From JAFGNW01 sp964618515 (lineage in GTDB: Bacteria; Zixibacteria; MSB-5A5; GN15; FEB-12): a stretch of 39,166 bases of DNA. Each line of letters begins with the position of its first letter. The first letter of the stretch is position 1. Below, in pieces: positions 32,924-39,166 of the stretch. A program made the translations under genes and the position numbers. Where the stretch lies: assembly GCA_964618515.1 (NCBI GenBank), contig CAZUAS010000014.1, forward strand, positions 1 to 39,166. Reading direction: 5' to 3'. Under the pieces are notes generated by a model. That model did not search any database, had not been told where the DNA came from, and saw nothing but the letters and a program-made list of their open reading frames with translations.

Positions 32924-33874
32924 ATGTCCCTGTCTGAATACCAGTATATTTACGGACCGGTTCCCTCCCGGCGGCTGGGCTATTCTCTGGGTATTGACCT
33001 GATCCCGTTTAAAACTTGCAGCTATGATTGCATTTACTGCCAGTTAGGTCGAACCACTAACAAAACCATCGAGAGAAAACCATATGTCGCTGCCTCCATC
33101 ATTACGGCCGAGATAAAAAAGAAACTGGCCGAACGCCCGATTCTGGATTACATCACGCTGGCCGGCTCCGGAGAACCAACGCTGAACACTGAAATCGAAC
33201 AGGTAATCCATAATATAAAAACTCTCACCTCGACACCCGTGGCGGTGCTTACCAACGGCTCGTTACTCTCCGAGCCCCAGGTACGGAAAGCCCTGATGGC
33301 GGCCGACCTGGTGATTCCCTCACTGGATGCCGGTGACGAAGCCATGTTTCAAAAAGTAAACCGCCCCCAGGCCGATATCAGCTTCGAAAAAATGGTCAGA
33401 GGTATCACCACCTTCAGAGAAAATTTCGGTAAGGGTCTGTGGCTTGAGGTTTTCCTTATAGCAAAATTAACCGATTCCCTTGAACAGCTTAAAAAAATCG
33501 CCGGCCTGGCCAATGACATTCAGCCCGATAAAGTCCAGATAAATACCGTTGTCCGCCCCCCGGCTGAAAAATATGCCCTGCCCGTTTCCGAAACTAACCT
33601 GTTGCTTTTTAAAGAACTCTTCCGGGGAGAAACAGAAATAATTCCCGAACAGAAAAACGGTCTATCAAATTTTACCAACCTCAATGAAATTGATAAAAAC
33701 AATCTTTTGTCTTTATTGGAAAGACGCCCCTGTACAGCCCTTGATGTTTCCGAAGGTCTGGGAATTAATATTACCGAGGCGGTGAAACAGCTTAACCACC
33801 TTCTAAAAGAAGGCGTTATAGCGAACCGTCGGGAAGGCAACCGGCTGTTTTATGAAAGGAAAAGAACATCATGA
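32924..33874 (+). CDS. Radical SAM protein (COG0731-like) with C-terminal winged helix
   Basis: The radical SAM cluster motif is C32-SYD-C36-IY-C39, inside VPSRRLGYSLGIDLIP and CSYDCIYCQLGRTT, a pattern typical of COG0731 iron-sulfur oxidoreductases. ITLAGSGEPTLN is the SAM-binding GGE-like element. Residues of about 255-316 (LLERRPCTALDVSEG, KQLNHLLKEGVIANRREG) look like a winged helix-turn-helix. It lies between two ATPases and overlaps the second by four bases, so the three are probably made together. The substrate is unknown; a modification or cofactor-building role is inferred. Confidence 0.85.
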   Translation: MSLSEYQYIYGPVPSRRLGYSLGIDLIPFKTCSYDCIYCQLGRTTNKTIERKPYVAASIITAEIKKKLAERPILDYITLAGSGEPTLNTEIEQVIHNIKTLTSTPVAVLTNGSLLSEPQVRKALMAADLVIPSLDAGDEAMFQKVNRPQADISFEKMVRGITTFRENFGKGLWLEVFLIAKLTDSLEQLKKIAGLANDIQPDKVQINTVVRPPAEKYALPVSETNLLLFKELFRGETEIIPEQKNGLSNFTNLNEIDKNNLLSLLERRPCTALDVSEGLGINITEAVKQLNHLLKEGVIANRREGNRLFYERKRTS

Positions 33875-34803
33875 CCAGGGAAATCGTTGTTATCAGCGGT
33901 AAGGGCGGCACGGGTAAAACAAGTATTGTTGGTTCCCTGGCTTATCTTTTTAAAAACAGCATTATTGTCGATTGTGATGTCGATGCGGCTGATTTACATC
34001 TTATTTTAAAAGGCGACACCAGTAGCGCCAACAATTTTATCGGTGGCCGGAAAGCTGAAATTATCCCGGAAATATGTAACGAATGCGGGCTGTGCACCGA
34101 GTATTGCAGATTCGAAGCCATCATGGAGCAGAAAACAACCCTTAAAAATAACCTTATTCAGTTCGCCATCGATGAGTATGTCTGTGAAGGTTGTGGCGTC
34201 TGTGCTCTTTTCTGTCCCATGCAGGCCATTAAAATGAAAGACAACATCAGTGGGGAATGGTTTTTGACTGAGACCAAATACGGTCCCCTGCTTCACGCCC
34301 GCCTGGGAATCGCCCAGGCTAATTCGGGCAAGCTGGTCTCACTGCTGAGAAAAAAGGCTCAGGAACTGGCGGCCGGTAATAATAACGAACAAATTATTAT
34401 CGATGGCCCGCCCGGTATCGGTTGCCCCGTGATCGCTTCTCTAACCGGCACCAATTATGCCCTTATTATAACCGAACCAACCCTCTCGGCCATCCATGAC
34501 ATGGAGAGGCTACTTGAATTGACCCGCCATTTCGGAATCAAAACCGGTATATGCATAAATAAATCTGATATAAATAAAAACCTGGCTGCCCGTATTGAAC
34601 ATATAGCCACCGGTAAGGGATTAAAGGTACTGGCCCGGATTCCCTACGATAGCACTTTCACTCAAGCTCAAATTAAGGGCATGCCGTATATGGAATATTC
34701 CCGCAACGGCATTTCCAAACATATCGAACGACTATGGAAAAACCTTAAAGAAGAAATAGCATTGTTAAAAAATATAACTAAGAAAAATATAAAGTTTTTA
34801 TAA
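33871..34803 (+). CDS. MinD/Mrp-type P-loop ATPase with inserted ferredoxin domain, copy 2
   Basis: It has Walker A VVISGKGGTGKTSIVG, a ferredoxin insert with CNECGLCTEYCR and CEGCGVCALFCP near residues 70-115, and a core with IIIDGPPGIGCPVIASL and ITEPTLSAIHD. The 310-residue protein is a divergent paralogue of copy 1. Such pairs probably form a heterodimer with the clusters at the interface. The last stretch is Lys/Ile-rich (KNITKKNIKFL). The start overlaps the radical SAM stop (ATGA). Confidence 0.88.
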   Translation: MTREIVVISGKGGTGKTSIVGSLAYLFKNSIIVDCDVDAADLHLILKGDTSSANNFIGGRKAEIIPEICNECGLCTEYCRFEAIMEQKTTLKNNLIQFAIDEYVCEGCGVCALFCPMQAIKMKDNISGEWFLTETKYGPLLHARLGIAQANSGKLVSLLRKKAQELAAGNNNEQIIIDGPPGIGCPVIASLTGTNYALIITEPTLSAIHDMERLLELTRHFGIKTGICINKSDINKNLAARIEHIATGKGLKVLARIPYDSTFTQAQIKGMPYMEYSRNGISKHIERLWKNLKEEIALLKNITKKNIKFL

Positions 34804-34840
34804 CGAGATTGATTAGTGTTAAAAAAAGGAGCCAATAGCA

Positions 34841-35242
34841 ATGAAGATTGCCATTCCCACTGATAACGGGGTTCTTTGCCCGCATTTTGGCCATTGTCGC
34901 CAGTTTACGTTTATCGAAATTGATACGACTGATAAAAAAATAATCGATACCCGGGTAGATACACCACCCCTGCATGAACCGGGTGTATTACCGCGGTGGC
35001 TGGAACAAATGGGTTGTGACCTGGTAATCGCCGGGGGCATGGGGCAACGGGCAATTGCATTGTTCAGAAATGCCGGCATCAAAGTGTTAAGCGGCGCCCC
35101 TTCGAAAAAGCCCGAAGAAATAGTCGCCGATTACCTGGCTGGACAATTAAACCTGAGCGCTAATTTATGCGACGAACCTGGCTTTCACGAAGGCGGTCAT
35201 AAAGACTGCTCCCATAAGAGCCGTCACCATAGAGACTTCTAA
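34841..35242 (+). CDS. NifX-type protein with His/Cys-rich tail
   Basis: It starts MKIAIPTDNGVLCPHFGHC, the H-F-G-H-C variant of the NifX family usually found beside ferredoxin-insert ATPases. Family motifs GCDLVIAGGMGQRAIALF and IKVLSGAPSKKPEEIVADY follow. The tail (CDEPGFHEGGHKDCSHKSRHH) is rich in His and Cys and could bind metal. It has AAAAAGGAG upstream. This is the last gene of the block. It ends 24 bases from the 3' end of the tRNA on the other strand. Confidence 0.88.
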   Translation: MKIAIPTDNGVLCPHFGHCRQFTFIEIDTTDKKIIDTRVDTPPLHEPGVLPRWLEQMGCDLVIAGGMGQRAIALFRNAGIKVLSGAPSKKPEEIVADYLAGQLNLSANLCDEPGFHEGGHKDCSHKSRHHRDF

Positions 35243-35266
35243 AGTTACCGATGGGCATTAAAAAAA

Positions 35267-35340
35267 TAGCGGTGCAGGGACTTGAACCCCGGACACGCGG
35301 ATTATGATTCCGCTGCTCTAACCAACTGAGCTACACCGCC
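35267..35340 (-). tRNA. tRNA-Met (anticodon CAT)
   Basis: The minus strand folds as a complete cloverleaf: acceptor GGCGGTG with CACCGCT, a D-arm with GCTC/GAGC, an anticodon stem GCGGA/TCCGC with loop ATCATAA, and a T-arm with GGGTTCAAGTCCC. The anticodon is CAT. The acceptor start GGCGG with a paired first base is unlike initiator tRNA, so an elongator tRNA-Met is most likely. tRNA-Ile2 (lysidine) also has CAT and cannot be fully excluded. The CCA end is not encoded. A run of Ts follows directly and may terminate transcription. Confidence 0.93.
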
Positions 35341-35480
35341 ATTATATAACTTTTGCAGATTGGGAATTTATGCAAATTATCGGTCAAGTCAAGTGAATAG
35401 TAAATTATCAAAATTGCTATTCTCATGATAGACCCAGTCAAGGCAACATTCTCGAATATATAATCCACGGCAAAATAGAT

Positions 35481-35520
35481 AAAAAATAAAGCCCTCAAGT
35501 CATCCCAGACTCAAGGGCTT
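35481..35520 (-). terminator. Strong rho-independent terminator (minus strand)
   Basis: On the minus strand 35520-35508 and 35501-35489 pair over 13 bp (two G-U wobbles) around a six-base loop, followed by TTTATTTTTTAT. On the plus strand the same arms give mismatches and no T-run, so the orientation is clear. No protein gene lies upstream on this strand. Confidence 0.8.
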
Positions 35521-35608
35521 CATTTAGAAAGAAGTTCCTCCCTCACAAAGGAACTCCTTTCCCCTCACCTCGGTAAATACCCTTCACCGCCAATAACAAA
35601 CTTCGATT
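35481..35608 (-). ncRNA. Candidate small non-coding RNA of about 130 nt
   Basis: The terminator at 35481-35520 has no protein gene before it on the minus strand. Just upstream of it a second hairpin pairs 35557-35549 with 35539-35531 (9 bp, one G-U). Further upstream, TGGCATACCGCTTGA (minus strand, 35633-35619) resembles a sigma-54 -24/-12 element with a TTGA -12 box; it would start RNA near 35608. Together this looks like a stand-alone structured RNA. The 5' end is uncertain, because the promoter is weaker than the terminator evidence. I recognise no known RNA family. Confidence 0.45.
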
Positions 35609-35761
35609 ATGTTTATAATCAAGCGGTATGCCAAACCCCTACAGCATCTCTAAAAAAATATATTAATTGACTGAAAGACAATAAGTTATGATTTGCCAAC
35701 AAAAATCCTGAAAAAGTACCCGAAAATCAATAAACGCATATAATGCGGTAGCTTTAACCTT

Positions 35762-35780
35762 AATTTAATGCCATTAAATT
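35762..35780. promoter_or_regulatory. Perfect 19-base palindrome
   Basis: The 9-base arms AATTTAATG and CATTAAATT flank a single C. It lies about 240 bases upstream of the polyamine operon promoter and 130 bases upstream of the candidate small RNA element. It is AT-rich, so chance is possible, but a repressor site is a fair guess. Confidence 0.25.
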
Positions 35781-35997
35781 TATTAACTCCATGATTTATA
35801 ATAAAATGTGAGAGCGCAACTAATACGGGTGTTTTTTCATAAAATGCTTCGCAGTATCAGCCGAAGACACCGACCTAACTGTCTATCAGAACATATGTTT
35901 TATTTTTCTAAAATTTATATATGTCAATTATTGTCAGCAAAATTACGGTATATTAAACTTTTTTTTTCATTTTATTAAAAAAAAATGAACTTTTGTA

Positions 35998-36025
35998 TTG
36001 ACATTATCATTTAACAAATTATAAT
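35998..36025 (+). promoter_or_regulatory. Sigma-70-type promoter of the polyamine operon
   Basis: Perfect TTGACA (35998-36003) and TATAAT (36020-36025) hexamers are separated by 16 bases. Transcription would start near 36032, about 50 bases before the regulator start codon. This is the strongest housekeeping promoter in the window. Confidence 0.8.
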
Positions 36026-36082
36026 AGGTTGGTTTATTAAACTTAAAGGTAGCCCTTATTAAACAAATAGGTGAGTTTAGTC

Positions 36083-36625
36083 GTGCAACTGAATATAGGT
36101 CAAAAGATTAGGGCGCTGAGACTGGCCTCGGATTTGACCCAGGAAGAACTGGCCACCCGAGCCGGCGTAACCAAAGGTTTTATTTCTCAGCTCGAAAATG
36201 ACCAGACCTCTATCCAGATCGATACTCTGGCGGATTTAGTTGAAGCTTTTGGTTTGACCTTGTCTGACTTTTTCAGTGATAGTGATGATGTAAAGGTAGT
36301 GTACAGTCCCGAGGAACGGTTATTTGTCGAAAGTGAAGGCGTCAGCAAATTTGAACTGCTGGTACCGGGTTCGACGAACAACTTGATGGACCCTATTCTG
36401 GTGGAACTTAAGCCCGGGGAAAGAACCGAACCGCACGAACCGCATCCCGGCGAGGAATTCGGTTATGTTCTCAAGGGTACGGCGACTTTAAAACTGGATA
36501 AGAAAACCATCAAGGTTCCCGAAGGCCATTGTTTCTATTATGCCTCGGACAAAACACACCAGCTTTTAAATAAAGACAACACCGTGGTAAACATCCTTTG
36601 GGTGATGTCGCCACCACAAATGTAA
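36083..36625 (+). CDS. HTH (XRE) - cupin transcriptional regulator
   Basis: An N-terminal helix-turn-helix (IGQKIRALRLASDLTQEELATRAG, seen as IRALRLASDLTQEELA and GVTKGFISQLEND) is joined to a C-terminal cupin (ELKPGERTEPHEPHPGEE, GYVLKGTATLKL, CFYYASDKTHQLLN). This is the PuuR-like architecture, common in regulators of polyamine metabolism. I set the start at GTG 36083 (MQLNIGQ), which has AGGTGAG seven bases before it. A GTG 12 bases earlier is possible. It heads the polyamine operon and is likely autoregulatory, with the cupin sensing a polyamine or related ligand. Confidence 0.88.
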   Translation: MQLNIGQKIRALRLASDLTQEELATRAGVTKGFISQLENDQTSIQIDTLADLVEAFGLTLSDFFSDSDDVKVVYSPEERLFVESEGVSKFELLVPGSTNNLMDPILVELKPGERTEPHEPHPGEEFGYVLKGTATLKLDKKTIKVPEGHCFYYASDKTHQLLNKDNTVVNILWVMSPPQM

Positions 36626-36658
36626 CCCTTGTCCTGTAAGGAAGGAGGTTAAAAACAA

Positions 36659-37069
36659 ATGAAAATACTCGGACGTCATTTAATTGTGGAGTACTCCGGC
36701 TGCGACCATAGTACTCTCGACAACGAAGCCTTGATTGAAGAGTATTTAAAGGAAGCAGCTCGTAAATCAGGAGCCACAATAGTCCGATCAGTAATGCATC
36801 GTTACAATCCCCAGGGGATTTCAGGCGTGGTGGTCATTGCGGAATCGCACCTGTCCATCCACACCTGGCCGGAGTACGGTTACGCCGCAGTTGATTTCTT
36901 TACCTGCGGTGAGAGCGTAAATCCGTACAAGGCGCATGAATACATGCAGAAAATGCTGGGAGCCAGGATGGCTGATGTTCGGGATTTGAACCGCGGTATT
37001 CCTTCATCCACCGACGAAATAATCAGCCATAAATTTACCAATTACGCTGTAGCTTCAAAGGGGAATTAA
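36659..37069 (+). CDS. speD: S-adenosylmethionine decarboxylase proenzyme (prokaryotic SpeD/SpeH class)
   Basis: This enzyme makes decarboxylated AdoMet, the aminopropyl donor for spermidine. The proenzyme self-cleaves before the serine in AESHLSIHTWPE (E62/S63), which becomes the pyruvoyl group. His68 and Cys83 (DFFTCG) are the usual proton-transfer residues. The length of 136 residues fits the short class 1B enzymes of bacteria and archaea. A good AAGGAGG ribosome-binding site precedes the ATG. It lies six bases before the decarboxylase gene. Confidence 0.95.
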   Translation: MKILGRHLIVEYSGCDHSTLDNEALIEEYLKEAARKSGATIVRSVMHRYNPQGISGVVVIAESHLSIHTWPEYGYAAVDFFTCGESVNPYKAHEYMQKMLGARMADVRDLNRGIPSSTDEIISHKFTNYAVASKGN

Positions 37070-37075
37070 GAAAAG

Positions 37076-38254
37076 ATGAACATGGCTATGACGCGTACAA
37101 TGAGTTTTCCCACGATGGAAGATTCAAGTCTGTCCCCGGGAATAAACTATGAATTTATTCGGGACCTTTTCAACCGTAAGTTTGAAACACCTGTTCTGTT
37201 TATATCCCGCAGTGAAATAGCCCACAATTATAAGGCTCTCAAAGCCGCCTTACCGCGCGCGGATATCCATTACGCCGTCAAGTCCAATAACCACCAGGTT
37301 ATTCTTGATGAAGTTTTCCAGCAGGGCGGCAATTTCGACGTCTGCTCGGCCGGTGAGGTCGCGCGGGCGGTTAAAGCCGGTGTTAAACCGCAAAACCTCA
37401 TGCACTCGCTCCCGGTCAAACCGGTTCACGAGTTCGACTATGCCGTGGGGCAAGGTGTCAGGATTTTCGTGGTGGACAATCCTGACGAAATCAGGAAACT
37501 GTCCCGTTACCGGAACGAAAAACTTAAAATTATGATTCGCTACCGCATCATCACCAATACCACCGCGGTGGTCAACCTGCAGTACAAGTTCGGCTGTTGC
37601 GTGGACGACGTTTTGCCGCTGGCTCACATGATCCGCGAAGCGGGCCACGAATTTCACGGCCTGTCTTTCCACATCGGTTCGCAGTGCATTTACCCGGAAA
37701 ACTACGTCAAAGCTATCACTACCGCCCGGGAACTGATTAAAGAATTGAACATGGCCGGTTTCAATACCTCGATCCTCAATATCGGCGGCGGCTTCCCCGT
37801 GGAATACGTGGAGCCGATTCCACCCATTGATGAATTCTGCAAACCGATTGTAAACGCTCTCGATGAAAACATCAGCCCGGATATCAAAATCATCTGTGAA
37901 CCCGGCCGGTTCATCTCCGCCAGCCCGGTTACTCTAGTCTGTTCCATCATCGGCAAATCACTCCGGGACGGAAAAATGTGGTACTACCTCGATGACGGTC
38001 TCTACTCCACTTTCTCCGGGATCGTTTTCGACCATTGCCAGTATCCGGTGATTACCAACCGTATAGGTGAAGAAAAACTATCCGTGCTCGCCGGACCGAC
38101 CTGCGATTCGTTCGACGTCATGTACGATGGTTTGATGATACCGGAACACGATATCGGCGATATGCTTATTTTCCCCATGACCGGTGCTTATTGTGCCGTC
38201 TCCGGGTCGGATTTCAACTCCCTCCGAAGACCAAAATATAACATCATTGATTAG
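37076..38254 (+). CDS. PLP-dependent ornithine (or lysine/ornithine) decarboxylase, fold type III
   Basis: This enzyme decarboxylates ornithine to putrescine, or a related basic amino acid. The PLP lysine is K69 in HYAVKSNN. Other family motifs are FDVCSAGEV, FHIGSQC, NIGGGFPVEY (phosphate-binding), CEPGRFI and GPTCDSFD with the active-site cysteine at the dimer interface. The length of 392 residues fits the short bacterial/eukaryotic-type ODC group. The specificity loop cannot be judged by eye, so lysine or diaminopimelate activity is not excluded. The flanking speD and speE genes favour ornithine. Confidence 0.9.
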   Translation: MNMAMTRTMSFPTMEDSSLSPGINYEFIRDLFNRKFETPVLFISRSEIAHNYKALKAALPRADIHYAVKSNNHQVILDEVFQQGGNFDVCSAGEVARAVKAGVKPQNLMHSLPVKPVHEFDYAVGQGVRIFVVDNPDEIRKLSRYRNEKLKIMIRYRIITNTTAVVNLQYKFGCCVDDVLPLAHMIREAGHEFHGLSFHIGSQCIYPENYVKAITTARELIKELNMAGFNTSILNIGGGFPVEYVEPIPPIDEFCKPIVNALDENISPDIKIICEPGRFISASPVTLVCSIIGKSLRDGKMWYYLDDGLYSTFSGIVFDHCQYPVITNRIGEEKLSVLAGPTCDSFDVMYDGLMIPEHDIGDMLIFPMTGAYCAVSGSDFNSLRRPKYNIID

Positions 38255-38261
38255 GCATAAA

Positions 38262-39158
38262 ATGGCGGCAAAAAGCAAAAAAGACGGCATTCGAATAAAA
38301 GAAGAAGGCATGGCCGACCTTTGGAATCTCTGGTATAAGGAACTTCACGATAACGTCTCCGGCCTGACGCTGAAAATCGACCGCGTCCTCGAATCGACCC
38401 AATCCCAATTCCAGCGGATTGAAGTCCTCGAAAACAAGGATTACGGCAAACTGCTCGTGCTCTACGGCTCGCTGATGGTCTGCGACAATGACAATAACGC
38501 CTACAACGAGATGATAACCCACGTGCCCCTGTTCTGTCACCCTCGGCCAAAAAAGGTACTGATTATCGGCGGCGGCGATTGCGGCGCCCTGACTGAGGTT
38601 CTCAAGCACCCCGAGGTGGAAAAATGCATCATGTGCGAAATCGATAAAAAAGTGGTGGAAATTTCCCGGAAACATTTTCCTTACCTGACCACCGGTCTTA
38701 AAGACCCTCGGGCCAAGGTCATCTACGAGGATGGCAAAATCTTTATCGAAAAGACCAAAGAGAAATTCGATATTATCAAACTCGACCTGTCCGACCCTGT
38801 CGGTCCGGCCGCCGACCTCTTCCAGAAGCCCTTCCACCGGAAAGTCTATGAGAAATTAACCCCTGATGGTATTCTCATCGCCCAGTCCGAGTCGCCCATT
38901 TACAACCAGAGCACCATCAAGGCCATGTACGCCAATCTTTCGGATATCTTTCCCATCGTAAAAATTTATACCTGTATTATGCCCATCTATCCCTCCGGTT
39001 ACTGGTCCTTCGCTTTCTGCAGTAAAAAATACGACCCGCTCGATGATTTCGACCAGGCCCGCTATGACAGACTCCGCCTTGCCACCCGCTATTACAACGA
39101 CGAAACCCACCGGGCTGCTTTCGCTCTGCCGCAGTTTATCAAAAAACTTTTAAAGTAA
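38262..39158 (+). CDS. speE: Spermidine synthase (aminopropyltransferase)
   Basis: SpeE transfers the aminopropyl group from decarboxylated AdoMet to putrescine. It has the methyltransferase-like fold with VLIIGGGDCGALTEVL, the acidic CEIDKKVVEISRKHFP motif, YEDGKIFI and KLDLSDPVGPAADLF, matching the family's D-x-x-D-P-x-G substrate site. The start is the ATG at 38262, seven bases after the previous stop. ATG 38310 (MADLWNLWY) is an alternative, closer to the usual family N-terminus. The length is 298 residues from the first start. The gene ends eight bases before the window edge. Confidence 0.93.
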   Translation: MAAKSKKDGIRIKEEGMADLWNLWYKELHDNVSGLTLKIDRVLESTQSQFQRIEVLENKDYGKLLVLYGSLMVCDNDNNAYNEMITHVPLFCHPRPKKVLIIGGGDCGALTEVLKHPEVEKCIMCEIDKKVVEISRKHFPYLTTGLKDPRAKVIYEDGKIFIEKTKEKFDIIKLDLSDPVGPAADLFQKPFHRKVYEKLTPDGILIAQSESPIYNQSTIKAMYANLSDIFPIVKIYTCIMPIYPSGYWSFAFCSKKYDPLDDFDQARYDRLRLATRYYNDETHRAAFALPQFIKKLLK

Positions 39159-39166
39159 ATCTATAT

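Larger units (their letters stand above)
35341..36082. other. Gene-free region between tRNA-Met and the polyamine operon
   Basis: No protein gene is seen. The tRNA-proximal part holds a strong minus-strand terminator, a second hairpin and a sigma-54-like element, listed as a candidate small RNA. A perfect AATTTAATG-C-CATTAAATT palindrome lies at 35762-35780 and an ATA-looped CGCAT/ATGCG hairpin just before it. The promoter-proximal part has the polyamine operon promoter. Confidence 0.7.

Noticed and set aside
30207..35242. Nitrogen fixation (nif) cluster
   Set aside because: NifX-type and NifB-like ingredients are present, but no nifH, nifD, nifK, nifE or nifN is seen. The radical SAM protein is COG0731-like and lacks NifB features.

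Overview
The window reads as chromosomal DNA from a strict or facultative anaerobic, Gram-negative-type bacterium. It carries a cofactor-linked [NiFe] hydrogenase/heterodisulfide reductase module, a membrane redox complex with a multihaem cytochrome, sigma-54 regulation, a lipoprotein and an HD-GYP protein. Gene content resembles Desulfobacterota or candidate phyla such as Zixibacteria. No rRNA or marker gene is present, so the lineage is left open. I see no mobile element, CRISPR array or phage gene.

Layout. (1) 1-8548: the 3' end of hypE (+) converges on a tightly packed minus-strand operon, hdrC-hdrB-hdrA-mvhD-mvhG-mvhA-maturation protease-hypA-hypB. This encodes an Mvh/Hdr-type electron-bifurcating hydrogenase and part of its maturation set. 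Its roughly 350-nt leader has a CRP/FNR-type dyad over a candidate promoter, a pseudoknot-capable fold and a terminator-like hairpin. (2) 9459-14435: a STAS protein (+), then a minus-strand nickel operon nikR-nikM-nikL-nikQ-nikO, ending in an exported fusion of a nucleoside-hydrolase-like and an FmdE-like domain. (3) 14593-19805: a sigma-54 activator, followed by a lipoprotein, a TPR protein and a TPR/HD-GYP protein behind a near-consensus -24/-12 promoter. (4) 20125-25021: a four-gene minus-strand operon for a DsrMKJOP/Hmc-like transmembrane redox complex. The NrfD-type quinone-interacting subunit is fused to a six-haem cytochrome. (5) 25521-35242: a plus-strand block with four NifX-type domains (one fused to DUF1847), a universal-stress-like protein, two paralogous PAS/sigma-54 activators, a DUF5320 protein, a Gly-rich zinc ribbon, two MinD/Mrp-type ATPases with ferredoxin inserts and a radical SAM protein between them. 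(6) 35267-35608: tRNA-Met(CAT) and a probable small RNA, both minus strand. (7) 36083-39158: a polyamine operon of HTH-cupin regulator, S-adenosylmethionine decarboxylase, ornithine-decarboxylase-like enzyme and spermidine synthase.

How it fits together. Nickel import, hydrogenase maturation and the hydrogenase/Hdr enzyme form one functional unit that couples H2 to ferredoxin and a thiol/disulfide-type acceptor. The membrane complex could exchange electrons between a cytoplasmic CCG-domain subunit, the quinone pool and periplasmic cytochromes. This complex and the NifX/ATPase block diverge from a shared 500-bp region with two face-to-face sigma-54 promoters and GTTGC/GCAAC dyads between them. 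I infer that the two PAS activators encoded in the block control both sides. The NifX/ATPase/radical SAM block has the ingredients of a metallocluster assembly or carrier pathway with no nitrogenase in view, and is my best candidate for an undescribed system.
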